Shown here one piece after another: positions 16,068 through 26,757 of a DNA stretch of 64,000 nt (its first letter is position 1; each line of letters begins with the position of its first letter). This DNA is from JBLMZI01 sp050258755 (lineage in GTDB: Bacteria > Bacillota > Syntrophomonadia > Syntrophomonadales > DTU052): the NCBI GenBank assembly GCA_050258755.1, contig JBLMZI010000001.1, positions 62,001-126,000 of the forward strand. Reading direction: 5' to 3'. The notes below the pieces were generated by a model. The model was not told the DNA's origin. It did not search any database and was given only the letters and a program-made list of their open reading frames with translations. The translations under genes were made by a program, and so were the position numbers.

Positions 16068-17912
16068 ATGGCGCAGACCAGAAATCTTTTGACGTATCTT
16101 GAAAACCATATGCTGATCGGTGATGGCGCGATGGGGACCTGGCTGTATCACAACGGCGTGCCGCTCGGCGTTTGCTATGAAGAATTGTGCCTTTCCCAAC
16201 CGGAAATGGTTCTGGATGTTCACCGGCAATACTACGAGGCCGGTGCCCGTCTGATTGAAACCAATACCTTTGGAGCGAACCGTGAGGCCCTGGCGCGCCA
16301 CGGCATGGAGGATCTGGTCTACCGGATCAACTGGAAAGCGGCCGCATTGGCCCGGGAAGCGGCCGGACCGGATGGGTTCGTGGCGGGCAGTGTCAGTTCC
16401 GTCACCGCCGGCCGGGTCCGCGACACCCGAATGACCGGCCACCGGGAGACCTTTTCCGAGCAAATGGAAGCCCTTTTATCCGGGGGAATTGACGCATTTA
16501 TGCTGGAGACCTTTCTGGACCTGGAAGAACTGCTGCTCGCGGTGGAAACAGCCCGCGGATTGTCCGGACTTCCCATCATTGCCGAGCTGGCCTTGCAGGA
16601 AGTCGGGCGCACCCGCGATGGGTACACGCTTTCCGAGGCGTTTGCCCGGCTCGGTCAGTCCGGGGCCGATGTCGTCGGGCTGAACTGCCGGCTTGGTCCC
16701 GGAGAAATGCTTCGCTCGCTGGAACAGTCGGTGGTTCCCGAGAACCTGCCCATTGCCGTTTTTCCGAATGCTGGCCGGCTTGGCCTGATCGATGACGGAT
16801 TTATCTATACCTCATCAATTGACTACTTTGCTGACCGTGCGCAACGTTTCCGGGAACAAGGGGCCCGGATTATTGGGGGCTGCTGCGGGACCACCCCGGC
16901 CCATATTCAGGCGGTCGCCCGCGTACTTGGCGAGCTGCCGCCGCTGCCGCGCATCAACCCTGAGCGGCCTTTGATTGAAGTTACTGAACCGCACCTGTAT
17001 TCGGCGGCGCCGGAGCGCGGCCAGACCCTGCTTGACCTGGTGAAGCTGCGGCATACGGTGATTGTCGAATATGATCCCCCCAAGGATCTCGATATTGAGG
17101 AATTTTTGAAGGGTGCGGCCACTCTGCAGGACGCCGGGGCCGACGCCGTAACCATGGCCGAAAACTCCCTGGCCCAGACCCGTATGAGCAATTTGGCGCT
17201 GGGGGCGATTTTACAAAACAAGCTTGGGATTGAACCGCTGGTTCATCTTACCTGCCGGGACCGTAACCTGATCGGCCAGCAGTCGCATCTGATGGGCCTT
17301 GAAGCGTTGGGGATCCATCACATCCTGGTGGTCACCGGCGACCCCGCCCGCTTTGGCGATCTGCCGGGGGCCAGCTCGGTGTTTGACGTTTCTTCCTTCG
17401 ACCTGATCCGCATGGTAAAACAGCTGAACGAGGGGATATCCTTCTCGGGCAAACGGTTGAAGCAGCAGGCCCGGTTTGTGGTCGGGGCGGCCTTTAATCC
17501 TCATGTGAGCAATTATCAGAACGCGCTTGGGCGCCTGGAGAAGAAAATCGAAGCAGGTGCCGATTTTATCATGACCCAGCCGGTTTACGACCCTGAAATG
17601 ATTGAACGAATCCATACCAGTACCCGAGATCTGCCGGTCCCGATCTTTCTAGGGATTATGCCGCTGACCAGCGAACGCAACGCCGAATTCCTGCATAATG
17701 AAGTACCGGGAATCCGGCTGCCGGAAACCGCGCTTGAGCGGATGCGCGGAACAGTGGGTGAGGCGGGTCGGGAGCAGGGTAAACTGCTTGCCCGGGAATT
17801 GATTGAATTTGCCATGCCCCGCTTTAACGGCATTTATTTGATGACACCGTTTTCGTATTATGAAATGACCGCGGATTTGACCCGGTTTGTGACTGAGCGG
17901 CGCGGCGAATAG
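16068..17912 (+). CDS. yitJ: Bifunctional homocysteine S-methyltransferase / methylenetetrahydrofolate reductase
   Basis: A 614-residue fusion matching the Bacillus YitJ layout and length. Residues 1-290 are a homocysteine methyltransferase barrel; the three zinc-binding cysteines are visible in GLNCRLGP and GGCCGTTP. Residues about 310-614 are a MetF-type flavin reductase barrel (VEYDPPKDLD, HLTCRDRN, VTGDPARFG, FIMTQPVYDP). The fusion reduces methylene-THF and supplies methyl groups for methionine synthesis. I chose ATG 16068, which has GAGG about 11 bases upstream and gives the usual family length. An in-frame ATG at 16008 would add 20 atypical residues. No SAM riboswitch is seen in the short upstream gap. 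Confidence 0.92.
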   Translation: MAQTRNLLTYLENHMLIGDGAMGTWLYHNGVPLGVCYEELCLSQPEMVLDVHRQYYEAGARLIETNTFGANREALARHGMEDLVYRINWKAAALAREAAGPDGFVAGSVSSVTAGRVRDTRMTGHRETFSEQMEALLSGGIDAFMLETFLDLEELLLAVETARGLSGLPIIAELALQEVGRTRDGYTLSEAFARLGQSGADVVGLNCRLGPGEMLRSLEQSVVPENLPIAVFPNAGRLGLIDDGFIYTSSIDYFADRAQRFREQGARIIGGCCGTTPAHIQAVARVLGELPPLPRINPERPLIEVTEPHLYSAAPERGQTLLDLVKLRHTVIVEYDPPKDLDIEEFLKGAATLQDAGADAVTMAENSLAQTRMSNLALGAILQNKLGIEPLVHLTCRDRNLIGQQSHLMGLEALGIHHILVVTGDPARFGDLPGASSVFDVSSFDLIRMVKQLNEGISFSGKRLKQQARFVVGAAFNPHVSNYQNALGRLEKKIEAGADFIMTQPVYDPEMIERIHTSTRDLPVPIFLGIMPLTSERNAEFLHNEVPGIRLPETALERMRGTVGEAGREQGKLLARELIEFAMPRFNGIYLMTPFSYYEMTADLTRFVTERRGE

Positions 17913-17919
17913 CGTTTCC

Positions 17920-18093
17920 TTACGAAGGCCGGTTATTCTTGAGCATGTCAAGCATGCTCTCAGGTGACACGCTTTCCAGGGCGCGCCGATGCAGGTCGAT
18001 TATATCGATCATTAGCCGCAGGATTTCCTGCTGCTGGACAAAACCGCGTTCCAGCCGATTCACGCGTTCGGTCAGCTTGTCGATCTCACCGAT
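17920..18093 (-). CDS. Candidate small coiled-coil protein with a non-standard start
   Basis: An uninterrupted minus-strand frame of 57 codons reads like a real helical protein (EIDKLTERVNRLER, then QQQEILRLMIDIIDLHRRALE). It lies downstream of and convergent to the methionine-synthesis gene. There is no ATG/GTG/TTG at its 5' end. A perfect AGGAGG (complement of 18102-18107) lies eight bases upstream of an ATC codon at 18093. An ATG at 18100 sits one base from the ribosome site in another frame and soon meets TGA. Either a rare AUC start or a single-base frameshift after that ATG would explain it; the internal GTG near 18063 is another option. No family recognised. Confidence 0.5.
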   Translation of the reverse strand: MGEIDKLTERVNRLERGFVQQQEILRLMIDIIDLHRRALESVSPESMLDMLKNNRPS

Positions 18094-18307
18094 AGTTCAT
18101 TCCTCCTGACCGTCTCCGGGGAGTGCCCCTTAACCGAATTCCTCTGAAACAACCTGATACAATCCTTCCCCGAAATCACTTTTCCTATTGGTGGCGTGCC
18201 CGTCAAAAACCGCACCTTCCCGGCGAAATTCCACGAAAAATGGTAGAATAAAGAAAGAACTCGTTTCAGCCGGATAACGTGGCAGATTGTGGTGTCTGAC
18301 CGGGTCC

Positions 18308-18349
18308 AATGCCATCCCATGAAGGAATACGGCTTCATATGATGGCATT
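18308..18349 (+). ncRNA. Structured leader hairpin upstream of the surface-protein operon
   Basis: AATGCCATC (18308-18316) pairs perfectly with GATGGCATT (18341-18349), and ATGAAG with CTTCAT continues the helix inside. It lies about 80 bp upstream of the giant IPT gene, in a 330-bp leader with no protein frame. It is followed by no T run, so it is more likely an mRNA stabilising or regulatory structure than a terminator. A possible -10 (TAGAAT) is at 18244-18249. Confidence 0.5.
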
Positions 18350-18427
18350 TCGCACTCAATAAGTTTCGGTCTGAACCCGATAAAAAATATGGATTCCTGT
18401 CGGGATTCGTAGGGGAGGGTGTTTTCG

Positions 18428-21400
18428 ATGCAGTCTTGTTTAAACAAATCACACCGCACGGCTTTGCTGATGCTGTTTTTTATGCTGTTCAGCGTGCTGA
18501 ATACGTTCATTATTCCTCCGGAGCCGGTCAGTGCTGCCATCACCGGGGTCAGCACGACCAAAGTCAGCGTTTCGGGGCTAACCTCTATCCGCATTGACGC
18601 AACACCGGGTACATTCGACTGGTCCGGCCCGGCCCCGACGGTTCAGTTTTCTTTTGATCCGGCGGGATATGGAACCATTACCAGAACAGCGACCGAGGGA
18701 GACGACGGCTATTTAGTCGTTCAGGTTCCCGCCAGGCCCAATGGAAACGTCCTATCGGTCCGGCAGCTGAAAGTGACCTGCAACGGGGTAACTTTACCGT
18801 CCTACACGGTTACGCTGACCTACATAAAAGACCCGGTAATCAGCAACATCTATCAGCGGCTGGAAGCGAACGTTACCGGCTATTCGCGAGTTGGCGGCGG
18901 TTACACGTTTCAGCTGACTCCCGCGACCCCAAGCCGCGTACTTTATCTGGAAGGGCCGGGACTTGAAACCGCAACTGTGGTCTATGCCCATCGAATGGTA
19001 GGGGCGGCCGAGCAGATCGCCGATGAGATTCCAGTCACGACCGAAAACCTGATCTATGGGTCCATTGCTATCCCATACAATCCGGGCTATATGGTGGGCA
19101 ATTTTGTCTACTTCGAGGTGAAAAACGCAGCGAACGCTTCTTTTTCGTCGGCGCCAACGAACTACTCCGCGCTCACGATGCCTTCCATCACCAGCTTTGA
19201 CGGCAACCCCGAGAATCTAGTCGGTCTCCAGAATTTGACCATCAACGGCAGCGGATTTTCCACTACGGATTCTCAAAACCAGGTGTTAATCAACAATACT
19301 CAGCTTAGCGACGCTGCTGTCACGACTAATCCCGGCGGTACCTCGCTGGGGGTAGTGGTCCCGGACCCGCCCACTTCCGGATCGGGGAAATCGATTGAGA
19401 TCCGGGTGAACAAGCCGAGCGGCTTGTTCGACACGCAGATTCTATACAAGAATGCGCTGACCATCAACAAGCGGCCGCCAAATCTGGTGCTGCACCCGCC
19501 GCTGCTGCCCAACGTCGGGATGGTGTCAGGCGGGACCAAGGTCTTAATGGCGATCGAAGGGTATGACACCAATACCAAGATCTACTTCGGAAACCGGCAG
19601 GCGACCAGCGTTCAGCAGTATACCGGTACGGTGCCCTCGTATTATGGGTGGCCGACCGGCCCGGGCGTTACAGTCCTCGAGGTCACAACGCCGGCATCCG
19701 AAAACGCGCAGGAGGGCAGGGTCGATATCCGGGTGGAGAACTCACTTTACCCGACCGTGTTATACGATGTGGAAGCGGGCGCGTTCATGTATACCGCCCA
19801 GGCCCAGTACTTGCAGCTGACCGACTTGAGCGAGCTGACCGGACTTGCGACCGGGGGTGAGGCCGTTACCCTTCAGAATAACTTCATCAAATTCCGCAGC
19901 AATACGGCTTCAACCACCGACTATGTCGCAGATGGACGCTATGTCGTCGGGCAGGATGGCAAAGGACGGATTTATGGGACAGTTTATGCGCTGCCTCGGG
20001 ATGGATCGGGAAATATCGATCCGGCCTTAAAATTCTCGAACTCAACCAACCATATCTTTATCCGGGAAACCTATCCGAACTACCGGCTGGAAGACGGCTC
20101 AACCATTAATCTGGTGGTTTACAGCCGGCTTGAGGTCTCCTTTGGGAGCTCGGCGGCCAAGATCAGATCATTTGCGAATTTTGCCGCGACAAACCGGCAG
20201 ATGCTGAACGTGATCACCGGTCCCTACAGCCTGGGACCCAACGAGCTGTTCAAGCAAGTGGACGTTCGAGCAAATGTGATCGAATATATGTATACCGATG
20301 CCGGCCAATACATGGGGCCAACGAACGACATGCCCTTTTCCGGCTTCTCCTCCAGTTCATCCACTATTCCGCCGAAATACTTTCTCTATAAAAAGGCCAC
20401 CTCCAGTCCCGCAATTACTGCGCTTGCGCCGGGCGCGCTCTCCTGGAAGGACGTTGGCACGCCGCGGCAGCTGGCTATTTCGGGTTGGGATTTCTTCAGT
20501 GGCTGTACCGTTCACTTCAAGAGCCCGGGGAGACCCGACGTCACAATTACCGACAATGGTTCAAACATGCTCTTTCAGCCTACCGGTGTAGTGGATGGGA
20601 ACGGCCGGGTGCAGAAAGTGCTGACGCTTTTGGATCCGCCGGATTTGCCGCTGTTCCAATCGAATATCACCACGGTCATGGTTCAGGTGGTGAACAGTGA
20701 CAATGCGGCAACAAATGAGTTCTCGCTTACCTTGACCAGCGCCCCCAAAATCGATGATGTGCAGCCGGGATTTGGGCCGGTTGGCGGTGGCAACCGGGTC
20801 TGCATTACGGGTTCCGATTTCTATTACAATCCTTCGGTCTGGCTTCGGGTTCCGGGAGTTGCTGGTACCGTCTACGCTCAGGACGTGGTTGTTCTCGATA
20901 CGGACTTCGTACCGCTGACCAATGTAAGCATTGTACCAGGAACCAGGATCCTGTTTACCACTCCGGCTGCGGTCGGAGGCTGGGCCCTTCCCGATAGTTT
21001 TGATGTGATCGTTTACAATACCGATACCGGGCAGTACACCTCCAAAGAGGATTACGCCATTCATCCGGCTCCGGCCAGTGATCCTGCCATTACCAGCGTG
21101 TCCCCGGCTCAGGGTTTGATGGCGGGCGGTACGGATATTGTCATCACCGGCTCCGGATTCCAGCCGAGCGCGATCGCAACGATCGATGGTGTGGCAATCA
21201 CGAATCCGGTGGTGACGCCGACTCGAATCACAGGGAAAACACCGCGCGGGAGCCGGGCGAATGTGCCGGTTCCGGTTCAGGTCATGAACCCGAACGGAGG
21301 CTATGACATTCAAAACAACTACATGTATTATCTGGCGACCAGCAGTCCGGTCATCTATTCCATCACGCCCGACCACGGCTCCACGGGGATCAAAGCCGTC

Positions 21401-24139
21401 GTTTACGGAGACGATTTCCATTTCCTGACCGTTGCCGGCGGGGTTTCCCTGTCACCGGCGACGGTGACGCTGACTCACTCGGTGTACGGCCCGGTTGTCT
21501 TTGAAACGGTTTACGACACCGTTTATTTGCCGACCGATCTGGGCAAAGCCTGGGTGAAGAATGAAAACACGATTGAATTGATGATTCCGCCGTTCCTGGT
21601 TTCCGGGCAGCCGCGGGCCGGACAGTGTACCTTGACGGTCCGCAACCGGGACAACGTGGTGGCTACGGCGCCGATGACGTTTAATTATCAGGTACCGATG
21701 AGCACGCCGAATATCCGAACCATCGAGCCCGGATTCGGCTCAACCAGCGGCGGCAATCTGGTGACCGTGACCGGAGACAATTTCTTTACCGATGACTTCT
21801 CATTGATTATTGGCGGAAATGAAGCCGCCATTGTGACACCGGTCGCCGATGTGGCGGGAACAACCTATCAAAAAGTCGTCGTGATGAGCCCGCCGTCCGC
21901 GACGGCAGGCTTCGTTGATGTAACAGCCTTGAATTACGATGGCGGGTTTTCCTCGGTGCATAATGGATTCAATTATACGATTTCCAATGCCAATCCGACC
22001 ATTTCAAGTATTGCGCCGAATACAGGCTCTTCATCCGGGGGTACCGATTTGGTGATCACAGGCACGATGTTTGCCGTGCCGACGGTTATCGGCGGGGTTT
22101 ATTACCCGCTGGTTACGATCGGCGGAATCCCGGCCGTCTTTGACCCGGCGACCTACCGGGTCAGCCAAAACCGGCTTGAGGTTACCACACCGCCGTACAT
22201 GGGTTCCGGGCCGGTTGATGTGATTATTACCAATCCCGACGGCGGGTCCTGCAGGAGCACGTTTAACTACAGTGCGGCGAATATGACGGTTACATCGTTT
22301 TTGCCGAACAAGATTGCAAACAAGCAGTATCCGACTTTCAAAGTCATCAAAGGGACCGGCTTTATGCCCCCAATGTTGTTTAACGGACAGACGGTTGCGA
22401 CCAAGGCCTATCTGCGGTATCCGGCCAGTGGGACGCCGACCGTCGAATACCTGGTTTATAACGGGACGTCGCCGACTGGGATGACCAATATTCCGATCAG
22501 CAGCACTGTTTATATGTCGGTCTATAATTATGAAGTGGTCAGCGGCACCCAGATCAATATCGTGCTGCCCAAACTAGCCGCTTCGGACCGGATCGGAAGC
22601 TGGACCTTGCGCCTGGTTAATCCGGACAATACCTACATCGATATTCCGATCACTTATATCAGCACCAGCTATTTGCCGCTGGTCGATCTTCCGGTCGATC
22701 CGAATCAGGGATCGGTCACGGGCGGCGCGCCTGTCATCATCCGAGGGTCGGGATTCCAGGTCGGTGTGAAGGTCATGTTTGGGAGCCACGAAGCCACATC
22801 GGTGACGGTGAACGCCGATGGCACACAGATGACGGTTATCGTCCCAGCCGGCACCGAGGAGGATATTGGCGTAGTAGACATGGCCGTCATGAACCCCGAC
22901 GGCGGGCAGGTCTTCCTGCCGGATGCGTTTACGTATCTTCCACAGGAAAGCAATCCGACGATTACGGCGATAACGCCGTCCGAAGGTCCGACCGCCGGCG
23001 GCACCGAGGTAACCATCACCGGATCTCAGTTTGCGCCTGGCTGCTCAGTCTATCTGGGGACCGAGCGGATAACGACGCCGGTCACGGTTTCAGGGCGGGG
23101 TGATTCGATCAAGTTTACCACGCCGGCTCATAACCCGGGACAGGTCGATGTCATTGTGAAAAACCCATCCCCGGCCTATGGCGAAGGAAAGAAAGAAAAA
23201 GGCTTTACCTTTAAAGGCGCGCCTCCGATGGGGGCAGGGCTTTTTAAAGCCGAAGTGGTCGCCAAGAGTGCGATTAAGCTGACCTGGCCCAAGGTGACCG
23301 GCGCGACCAATTATGAGATCTCGGTCAAAGTTGACAATCAGACCGAATGGCGGCATCTGATCGATAGCCAGGATTCGGAGTATTATATCTACAAATTTAA
23401 GACCGGGAGTTACTATTTCCGGCTGCGGACCACGAACGCGGACGGTTCGTCTGCGGAGATCGACTGTACGCCGTCCCCGCTGCGGATTGTGTCCTCGGAT
23501 ATCGAAGACGTTACCAAGACCGGGGATATTCAGGAGTTCAGCGATCAGGCCAGTGTAGGTTCGGACGGCCGGCTCGTCGTCAGTGTTGGCAAGGACATCA
23601 CCATTGCGACGGGAACCAATTATATCGTCAATTTGAACGACGAACAGCGGAGAGCCATTGCGCTGAAGCTGCTGATCCCGATTGAGGGTATCGACCAGGC
23701 GTCAACCAAGACCGTGGTTGTCCAGGCGAACAATTTCGCCCTGTACGTGCCGCTCACGGCATTGAACACCTTTGAATATCAGCAGAAACGAATCAAAGGG
23801 GACAGTGCCTACGTGGAGATCGATTTGCTTCCGATTGAACCGCGGATCCTGGAGACCGCGTCGCTGAACCGGGGATACCGGGCTTACGGCGGGTTTACCA
23901 TGCGGTCTTCCCTCAACGGTTCAATGGCAACAACACCGCTGACATACTACAATTCAATCCTGTCAGTGAATTGGAAAATCGCAACTCCGAGCAGCGGCCT
24001 TGTTCCAATGATCATGGACCGCGGCGGCAAGCGCTGGCTCAACGCTTCCGGTTCCCCGCTCGGGGGGCACACGGGTTATGCGGTCGGTGTCGCGAAACCG
24101 GATGATTACGTATTCTTTACCACGCAAAGGACGCGATAA
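18428..24139 (+). CDS. Giant secreted IPT/TIG-repeat protein
   Basis: About 1903 residues. A Sec signal peptide (basic N-terminus, hydrophobic core, cleavage after EPVSA, about residue 36) is followed by a long series of immunoglobulin-like IPT/TIG domains. I count about eleven copies of the pattern I-x-P-x-x-G-x-x-x-GG-x-x-V-x-I-x-G-x-x-F between residues about 250 and 1580. A fibronectin-III-like domain (about 1610-1680, IKLTWPKVTGATNYEI) and a C-terminal region of unknown fold complete it. It carries no SLH anchor itself, but the next two genes do, so it may assemble on their layer. ATG 18428 follows AGGGGAGGG by eight bases. The next gene starts two bases after its stop. Confidence 0.85.
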   Translation: MQSCLNKSHRTALLMLFFMLFSVLNTFIIPPEPVSAAITGVSTTKVSVSGLTSIRIDATPGTFDWSGPAPTVQFSFDPAGYGTITRTATEGDDGYLVVQVPARPNGNVLSVRQLKVTCNGVTLPSYTVTLTYIKDPVISNIYQRLEANVTGYSRVGGGYTFQLTPATPSRVLYLEGPGLETATVVYAHRMVGAAEQIADEIPVTTENLIYGSIAIPYNPGYMVGNFVYFEVKNAANASFSSAPTNYSALTMPSITSFDGNPENLVGLQNLTINGSGFSTTDSQNQVLINNTQLSDAAVTTNPGGTSLGVVVPDPPTSGSGKSIEIRVNKPSGLFDTQILYKNALTINKRPPNLVLHPPLLPNVGMVSGGTKVLMAIEGYDTNTKIYFGNRQATSVQQYTGTVPSYYGWPTGPGVTVLEVTTPASENAQEGRVDIRVENSLYPTVLYDVEAGAFMYTAQAQYLQLTDLSELTGLATGGEAVTLQNNFIKFRSNTASTTDYVADGRYVVGQDGKGRIYGTVYALPRDGSGNIDPALKFSNSTNHIFIRETYPNYRLEDGSTINLVVYSRLEVSFGSSAAKIRSFANFAATNRQMLNVITGPYSLGPNELFKQVDVRANVIEYMYTDAGQYMGPTNDMPFSGFSSSSSTIPPKYFLYKKATSSPAITALAPGALSWKDVGTPRQLAISGWDFFSGCTVHFKSPGRPDVTITDNGSNMLFQPTGVVDGNGRVQKVLTLLDPPDLPLFQSNITTVMVQVVNSDNAATNEFSLTLTSAPKIDDVQPGFGPVGGGNRVCITGSDFYYNPSVWLRVPGVAGTVYAQDVVVLDTDFVPLTNVSIVPGTRILFTTPAAVGGWALPDSFDVIVYNTDTGQYTSKEDYAIHPAPASDPAITSVSPAQGLMAGGTDIVITGSGFQPSAIATIDGVAITNPVVTPTRITGKTPRGSRANVPVPVQVMNPNGGYDIQNNYMYYLATSSPVIYSITPDHGSTGIKAVVYGDDFHFLTVAGGVSLSPATVTLTHSVYGPVVFETVYDTVYLPTDLGKAWVKNENTIELMIPPFLVSGQPRAGQCTLTVRNRDNVVATAPMTFNYQVPMSTPNIRTIEPGFGSTSGGNLVTVTGDNFFTDDFSLIIGGNEAAIVTPVADVAGTTYQKVVVMSPPSATAGFVDVTALNYDGGFSSVHNGFNYTISNANPTISSIAPNTGSSSGGTDLVITGTMFAVPTVIGGVYYPLVTIGGIPAVFDPATYRVSQNRLEVTTPPYMGSGPVDVIITNPDGGSCRSTFNYSAANMTVTSFLPNKIANKQYPTFKVIKGTGFMPPMLFNGQTVATKAYLRYPASGTPTVEYLVYNGTSPTGMTNIPISSTVYMSVYNYEVVSGTQINIVLPKLAASDRIGSWTLRLVNPDNTYIDIPITYISTSYLPLVDLPVDPNQGSVTGGAPVIIRGSGFQVGVKVMFGSHEATSVTVNADGTQMTVIVPAGTEEDIGVVDMAVMNPDGGQVFLPDAFTYLPQESNPTITAITPSEGPTAGGTEVTITGSQFAPGCSVYLGTERITTPVTVSGRGDSIKFTTPAHNPGQVDVIVKNPSPAYGEGKKEKGFTFKGAPPMGAGLFKAEVVAKSAIKLTWPKVTGATNYEISVKVDNQTEWRHLIDSQDSEYYIYKFKTGSYYFRLRTTNADGSSAEIDCTPSPLRIVSSDIEDVTKTGDIQEFSDQASVGSDGRLVVSVGKDITIATGTNYIVNLNDEQRRAIALKLLIPIEGIDQASTKTVVVQANNFALYVPLTALNTFEYQQKRIKGDSAYVEIDLLPIEPRILETASLNRGYRAYGGFTMRSSLNGSMATTPLTYYNSILSVNWKIATPSSGLVPMIMDRGGKRWLNASGSPLGGHTGYAVGVAKPDDYVFFTTQRTR

Positions 24140-24141
24140 CT

Positions 24142-26697
24142 ATGATCAGAAGACCGAAAAAGCCATTCGTCGTTTTGCTCGCTTTGTTCCTGCTGGCCGC
24201 GATCTTTCCGGTAATGCCTGAGACGGCTGTTGCGGAGGGACCGGTGTATTATGGATCGACCGGTACCAACGATCTATATCGCAGTCTGGTTCAATCCGAT
24301 GTCAACAATCATTGGTCCAAACAACCGGTCTATCACATGGCCGCGCTTGGCGTGATTCGCGGGGTCAATGGAAAGTTCCTGCCGAATGCCAAGGTGTCAA
24401 AGGAACAGGCGCTTGCCATGATTACTGGATTCATGGGAAAAAATGCCGATGCGGCGGCACTGGCAGAGAAAAACCCGTTGCTGGCACCGCCGACCAATCG
24501 CAGTGTTTGGTCTGAAGGCTATCTGCTTTATGCCCAGAGCCTGGGTCTGCTCACCGAGCAGCAACGCTGGGTGGACAACTGGAAAGCGAACGCGACCCGG
24601 GAGGATGTCGCTTACTGGATCGGGAAAGCACTTGCATATACTCCGGTTTTCGGGCACGAGATGCAAAGCGTTCCCAGTTTTACGGATTCAGGCCAGTTCA
24701 CCCCGGAACGGGCGCCGTACTGCGAGCCGGTCATCGCAGACCGGATCATGAGCGGGCGGACCGCTAGTCAGTTTGCGCCCAAAGGCACCATTACCCGGGG
24801 CGAGATTTGCTCGGTTCTTGACCGGGCTGCCGTGGGTTATCTGACCCAAAAAAGAGGGTTTAAGACCGACAGTGGAACGGTTGTCTATGTTGATTCCGCA
24901 GGGGTTGTTACCGCCGGCGGGGTACCGGGCAACAATCGAACGGTTTACCATTTAATCGGAGACAATGAAAACCAATTTTCGATGATTAAGGAATATGTCA
25001 ACGGTGTGCCTCGTGATTTCCTGGTCATTAAGGATGGTTCTCCACGAAAAGGCGACCAACTGGCAGTCGGGGATAATGTTGAGTTGATGCTGAGCGACAA
25101 AGGCCAGATTATATGGGCCGGAGTCGAAGGCTACTCTCCATCGGCGATGTTTGTCACCCTGGAGAACGTCGATTTAGCCAATAAAACGCTGGGAGTACGA
25201 ACTCCCGCGAATGCCCGGATGAACATTCCGTATCTTCCCACTACGACAATCAGCCTGGATGGGTATCCCGGCAAGATTGAAGACTTGATTGGCGGCCAGA
25301 CGCTGACGCTGAAGATGACCAATAACAAAATAACAGGGATTGATGGGTCTTCCGGCTATATTTACTCGACTGCCGACTACAAACCAGTCAAGACAGTATT
25401 CGGGACTTTGCTCAGCCGGACGGCCATTCAGCTTGAGCTTCGGGATGATACCAACACAATCCGCACCATCACCTATACAGCAAATACGCAATTTGTGCGT
25501 CAGAGCCGCACGGTCCAATGGAGCGACCTGCAGGCTGGCGATTATATGAAGCTGTACCTGGACGGCGCCAACAGCGACAAGGCGTACCGGGTTGAAGTTA
25601 CCTCAATGCGGAACGCGGTCACAGGGGTTTACAAAGCCCGGCTCCAGTCGGTGGATGTCAGCAATAACCGGTTGCAGCTCTACGAAGTCAGGAAATACAG
25701 CCATGGGGACTGGCAGGCGCCGACCAGTTTCACATCCCTCCCGGTGGCAGTCGGAGCCGAACTCTATGACAATGGGAAAATGATTACGCTGGAAGAACTC
25801 AAGAATTCTTATAAAGAAGGGGAAATGTACCTGGCGACCAGCAGCTCGTACGGCACGGAAACGGTCACTAAGCTGAACTATAAAACCGATGCCGAGCGCA
25901 AATACAGCGGAAAGATTGTCGGAATCAACCCGAACCTCAACAGCATGTCCGTGGAACAGGTGCCGACCGAGGTCAAGACGGACAATGGGACCATCATCCT
26001 GAAAGACAACAAGCTTGGGACCATCAACTCGCTTTCGGCCAACGAGCAAGGGGTCTTCTTCACCAACGATGATGGTACCGCTCGGGAGGCCCGATTCATT
26101 TCGGTCGAAACGGTGAATGTGCCGACCCTGACGATCTACCGCGGCCGCTTCAACAAAGTCCGTCAAGAGTTCTTTGTGATTGACAGTTATGCGGTAATGA
26201 CCAACAACCAGTTTGATTCCGACCGGACTTCGAGTTCGGAATCCACATTCTATATGACCAACGAAACCGGATATCTGAACGGGATGGTTTCGAACAACGT
26301 ATACAGCCTGACCCGTAGCGAATTCACCAACAACGGGATGACCGGGAGCTACAATACCGCCGAGACGTATGTGGTCAGCGACGGCACCAATGCTATCGCC
26401 GCCAACATCACGAAAAGGGTGTACGCGGATATCACGACAAGGGAGTATACGGGAGAGCGGGTCAGTGCCGGAACGGTGATGACAGTGGGAGGCGGCACGG
26501 CCACGATCACCGCTCTGAAGGATTGGGAAGGCTTCCAGAACCAGTGGTCGCTGCAGTCTTCCTCCGCAACCTTGAACCTCAAGAGCGCGGTAATCATCAA
26601 GGATAAGAAACCGATTGCTCTGGCGGACTTGAAGGCCGGAGATTCGGTCTACATTCTGCGGTCGGGCATGTTCGGCCTGGTCGTGATCGTGCAATAA
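24142..26697 (+). CDS. S-layer protein with N-terminal SLH domains
   Basis: An 851-residue exported protein. It has a signal peptide ending near MPETAVAEG (residue 32), then three S-layer-homology segments. The first is HWSKQPVYHMAALGVIRG, the second YLLYAQSLGLLTEQQRW, and the third carries the TRGEICSVLDRAA ending. SLH domains bind pyruvylated secondary cell-wall polymers. The remaining 600 residues are beta-rich repeats resembling those in other Bacillota S-layer proteins, with no catalytic motif seen. The gene starts two bases after the IPT gene's stop and so is translationally coupled to it. It is probably a structural component of the cell envelope. Confidence 0.88.
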   Translation: MIRRPKKPFVVLLALFLLAAIFPVMPETAVAEGPVYYGSTGTNDLYRSLVQSDVNNHWSKQPVYHMAALGVIRGVNGKFLPNAKVSKEQALAMITGFMGKNADAAALAEKNPLLAPPTNRSVWSEGYLLYAQSLGLLTEQQRWVDNWKANATREDVAYWIGKALAYTPVFGHEMQSVPSFTDSGQFTPERAPYCEPVIADRIMSGRTASQFAPKGTITRGEICSVLDRAAVGYLTQKRGFKTDSGTVVYVDSAGVVTAGGVPGNNRTVYHLIGDNENQFSMIKEYVNGVPRDFLVIKDGSPRKGDQLAVGDNVELMLSDKGQIIWAGVEGYSPSAMFVTLENVDLANKTLGVRTPANARMNIPYLPTTTISLDGYPGKIEDLIGGQTLTLKMTNNKITGIDGSSGYIYSTADYKPVKTVFGTLLSRTAIQLELRDDTNTIRTITYTANTQFVRQSRTVQWSDLQAGDYMKLYLDGANSDKAYRVEVTSMRNAVTGVYKARLQSVDVSNNRLQLYEVRKYSHGDWQAPTSFTSLPVAVGAELYDNGKMITLEELKNSYKEGEMYLATSSSYGTETVTKLNYKTDAERKYSGKIVGINPNLNSMSVEQVPTEVKTDNGTIILKDNKLGTINSLSANEQGVFFTNDDGTAREARFISVETVNVPTLTIYRGRFNKVRQEFFVIDSYAVMTNNQFDSDRTSSSESTFYMTNETGYLNGMVSNNVYSLTRSEFTNNGMTGSYNTAETYVVSDGTNAIAANITKRVYADITTREYTGERVSAGTVMTVGGGTATITALKDWEGFQNQWSLQSSSATLNLKSAVIIKDKKPIALADLKAGDSVYILRSGMFGLVVIVQ

Positions 26698-26757
26698 ACG
26701 GCGAATGATTTGTTATATGGACTTTAGCGTGCCGTTATCAAGGGAGTCGATTTGAAG

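Noticed and set aside
25603..26694. 363-codon open frame antisense to the SLH gene
   Set aside because: Composition is His/Arg-rich shadow coding with no domain, while the plus strand is a coherent exported protein.
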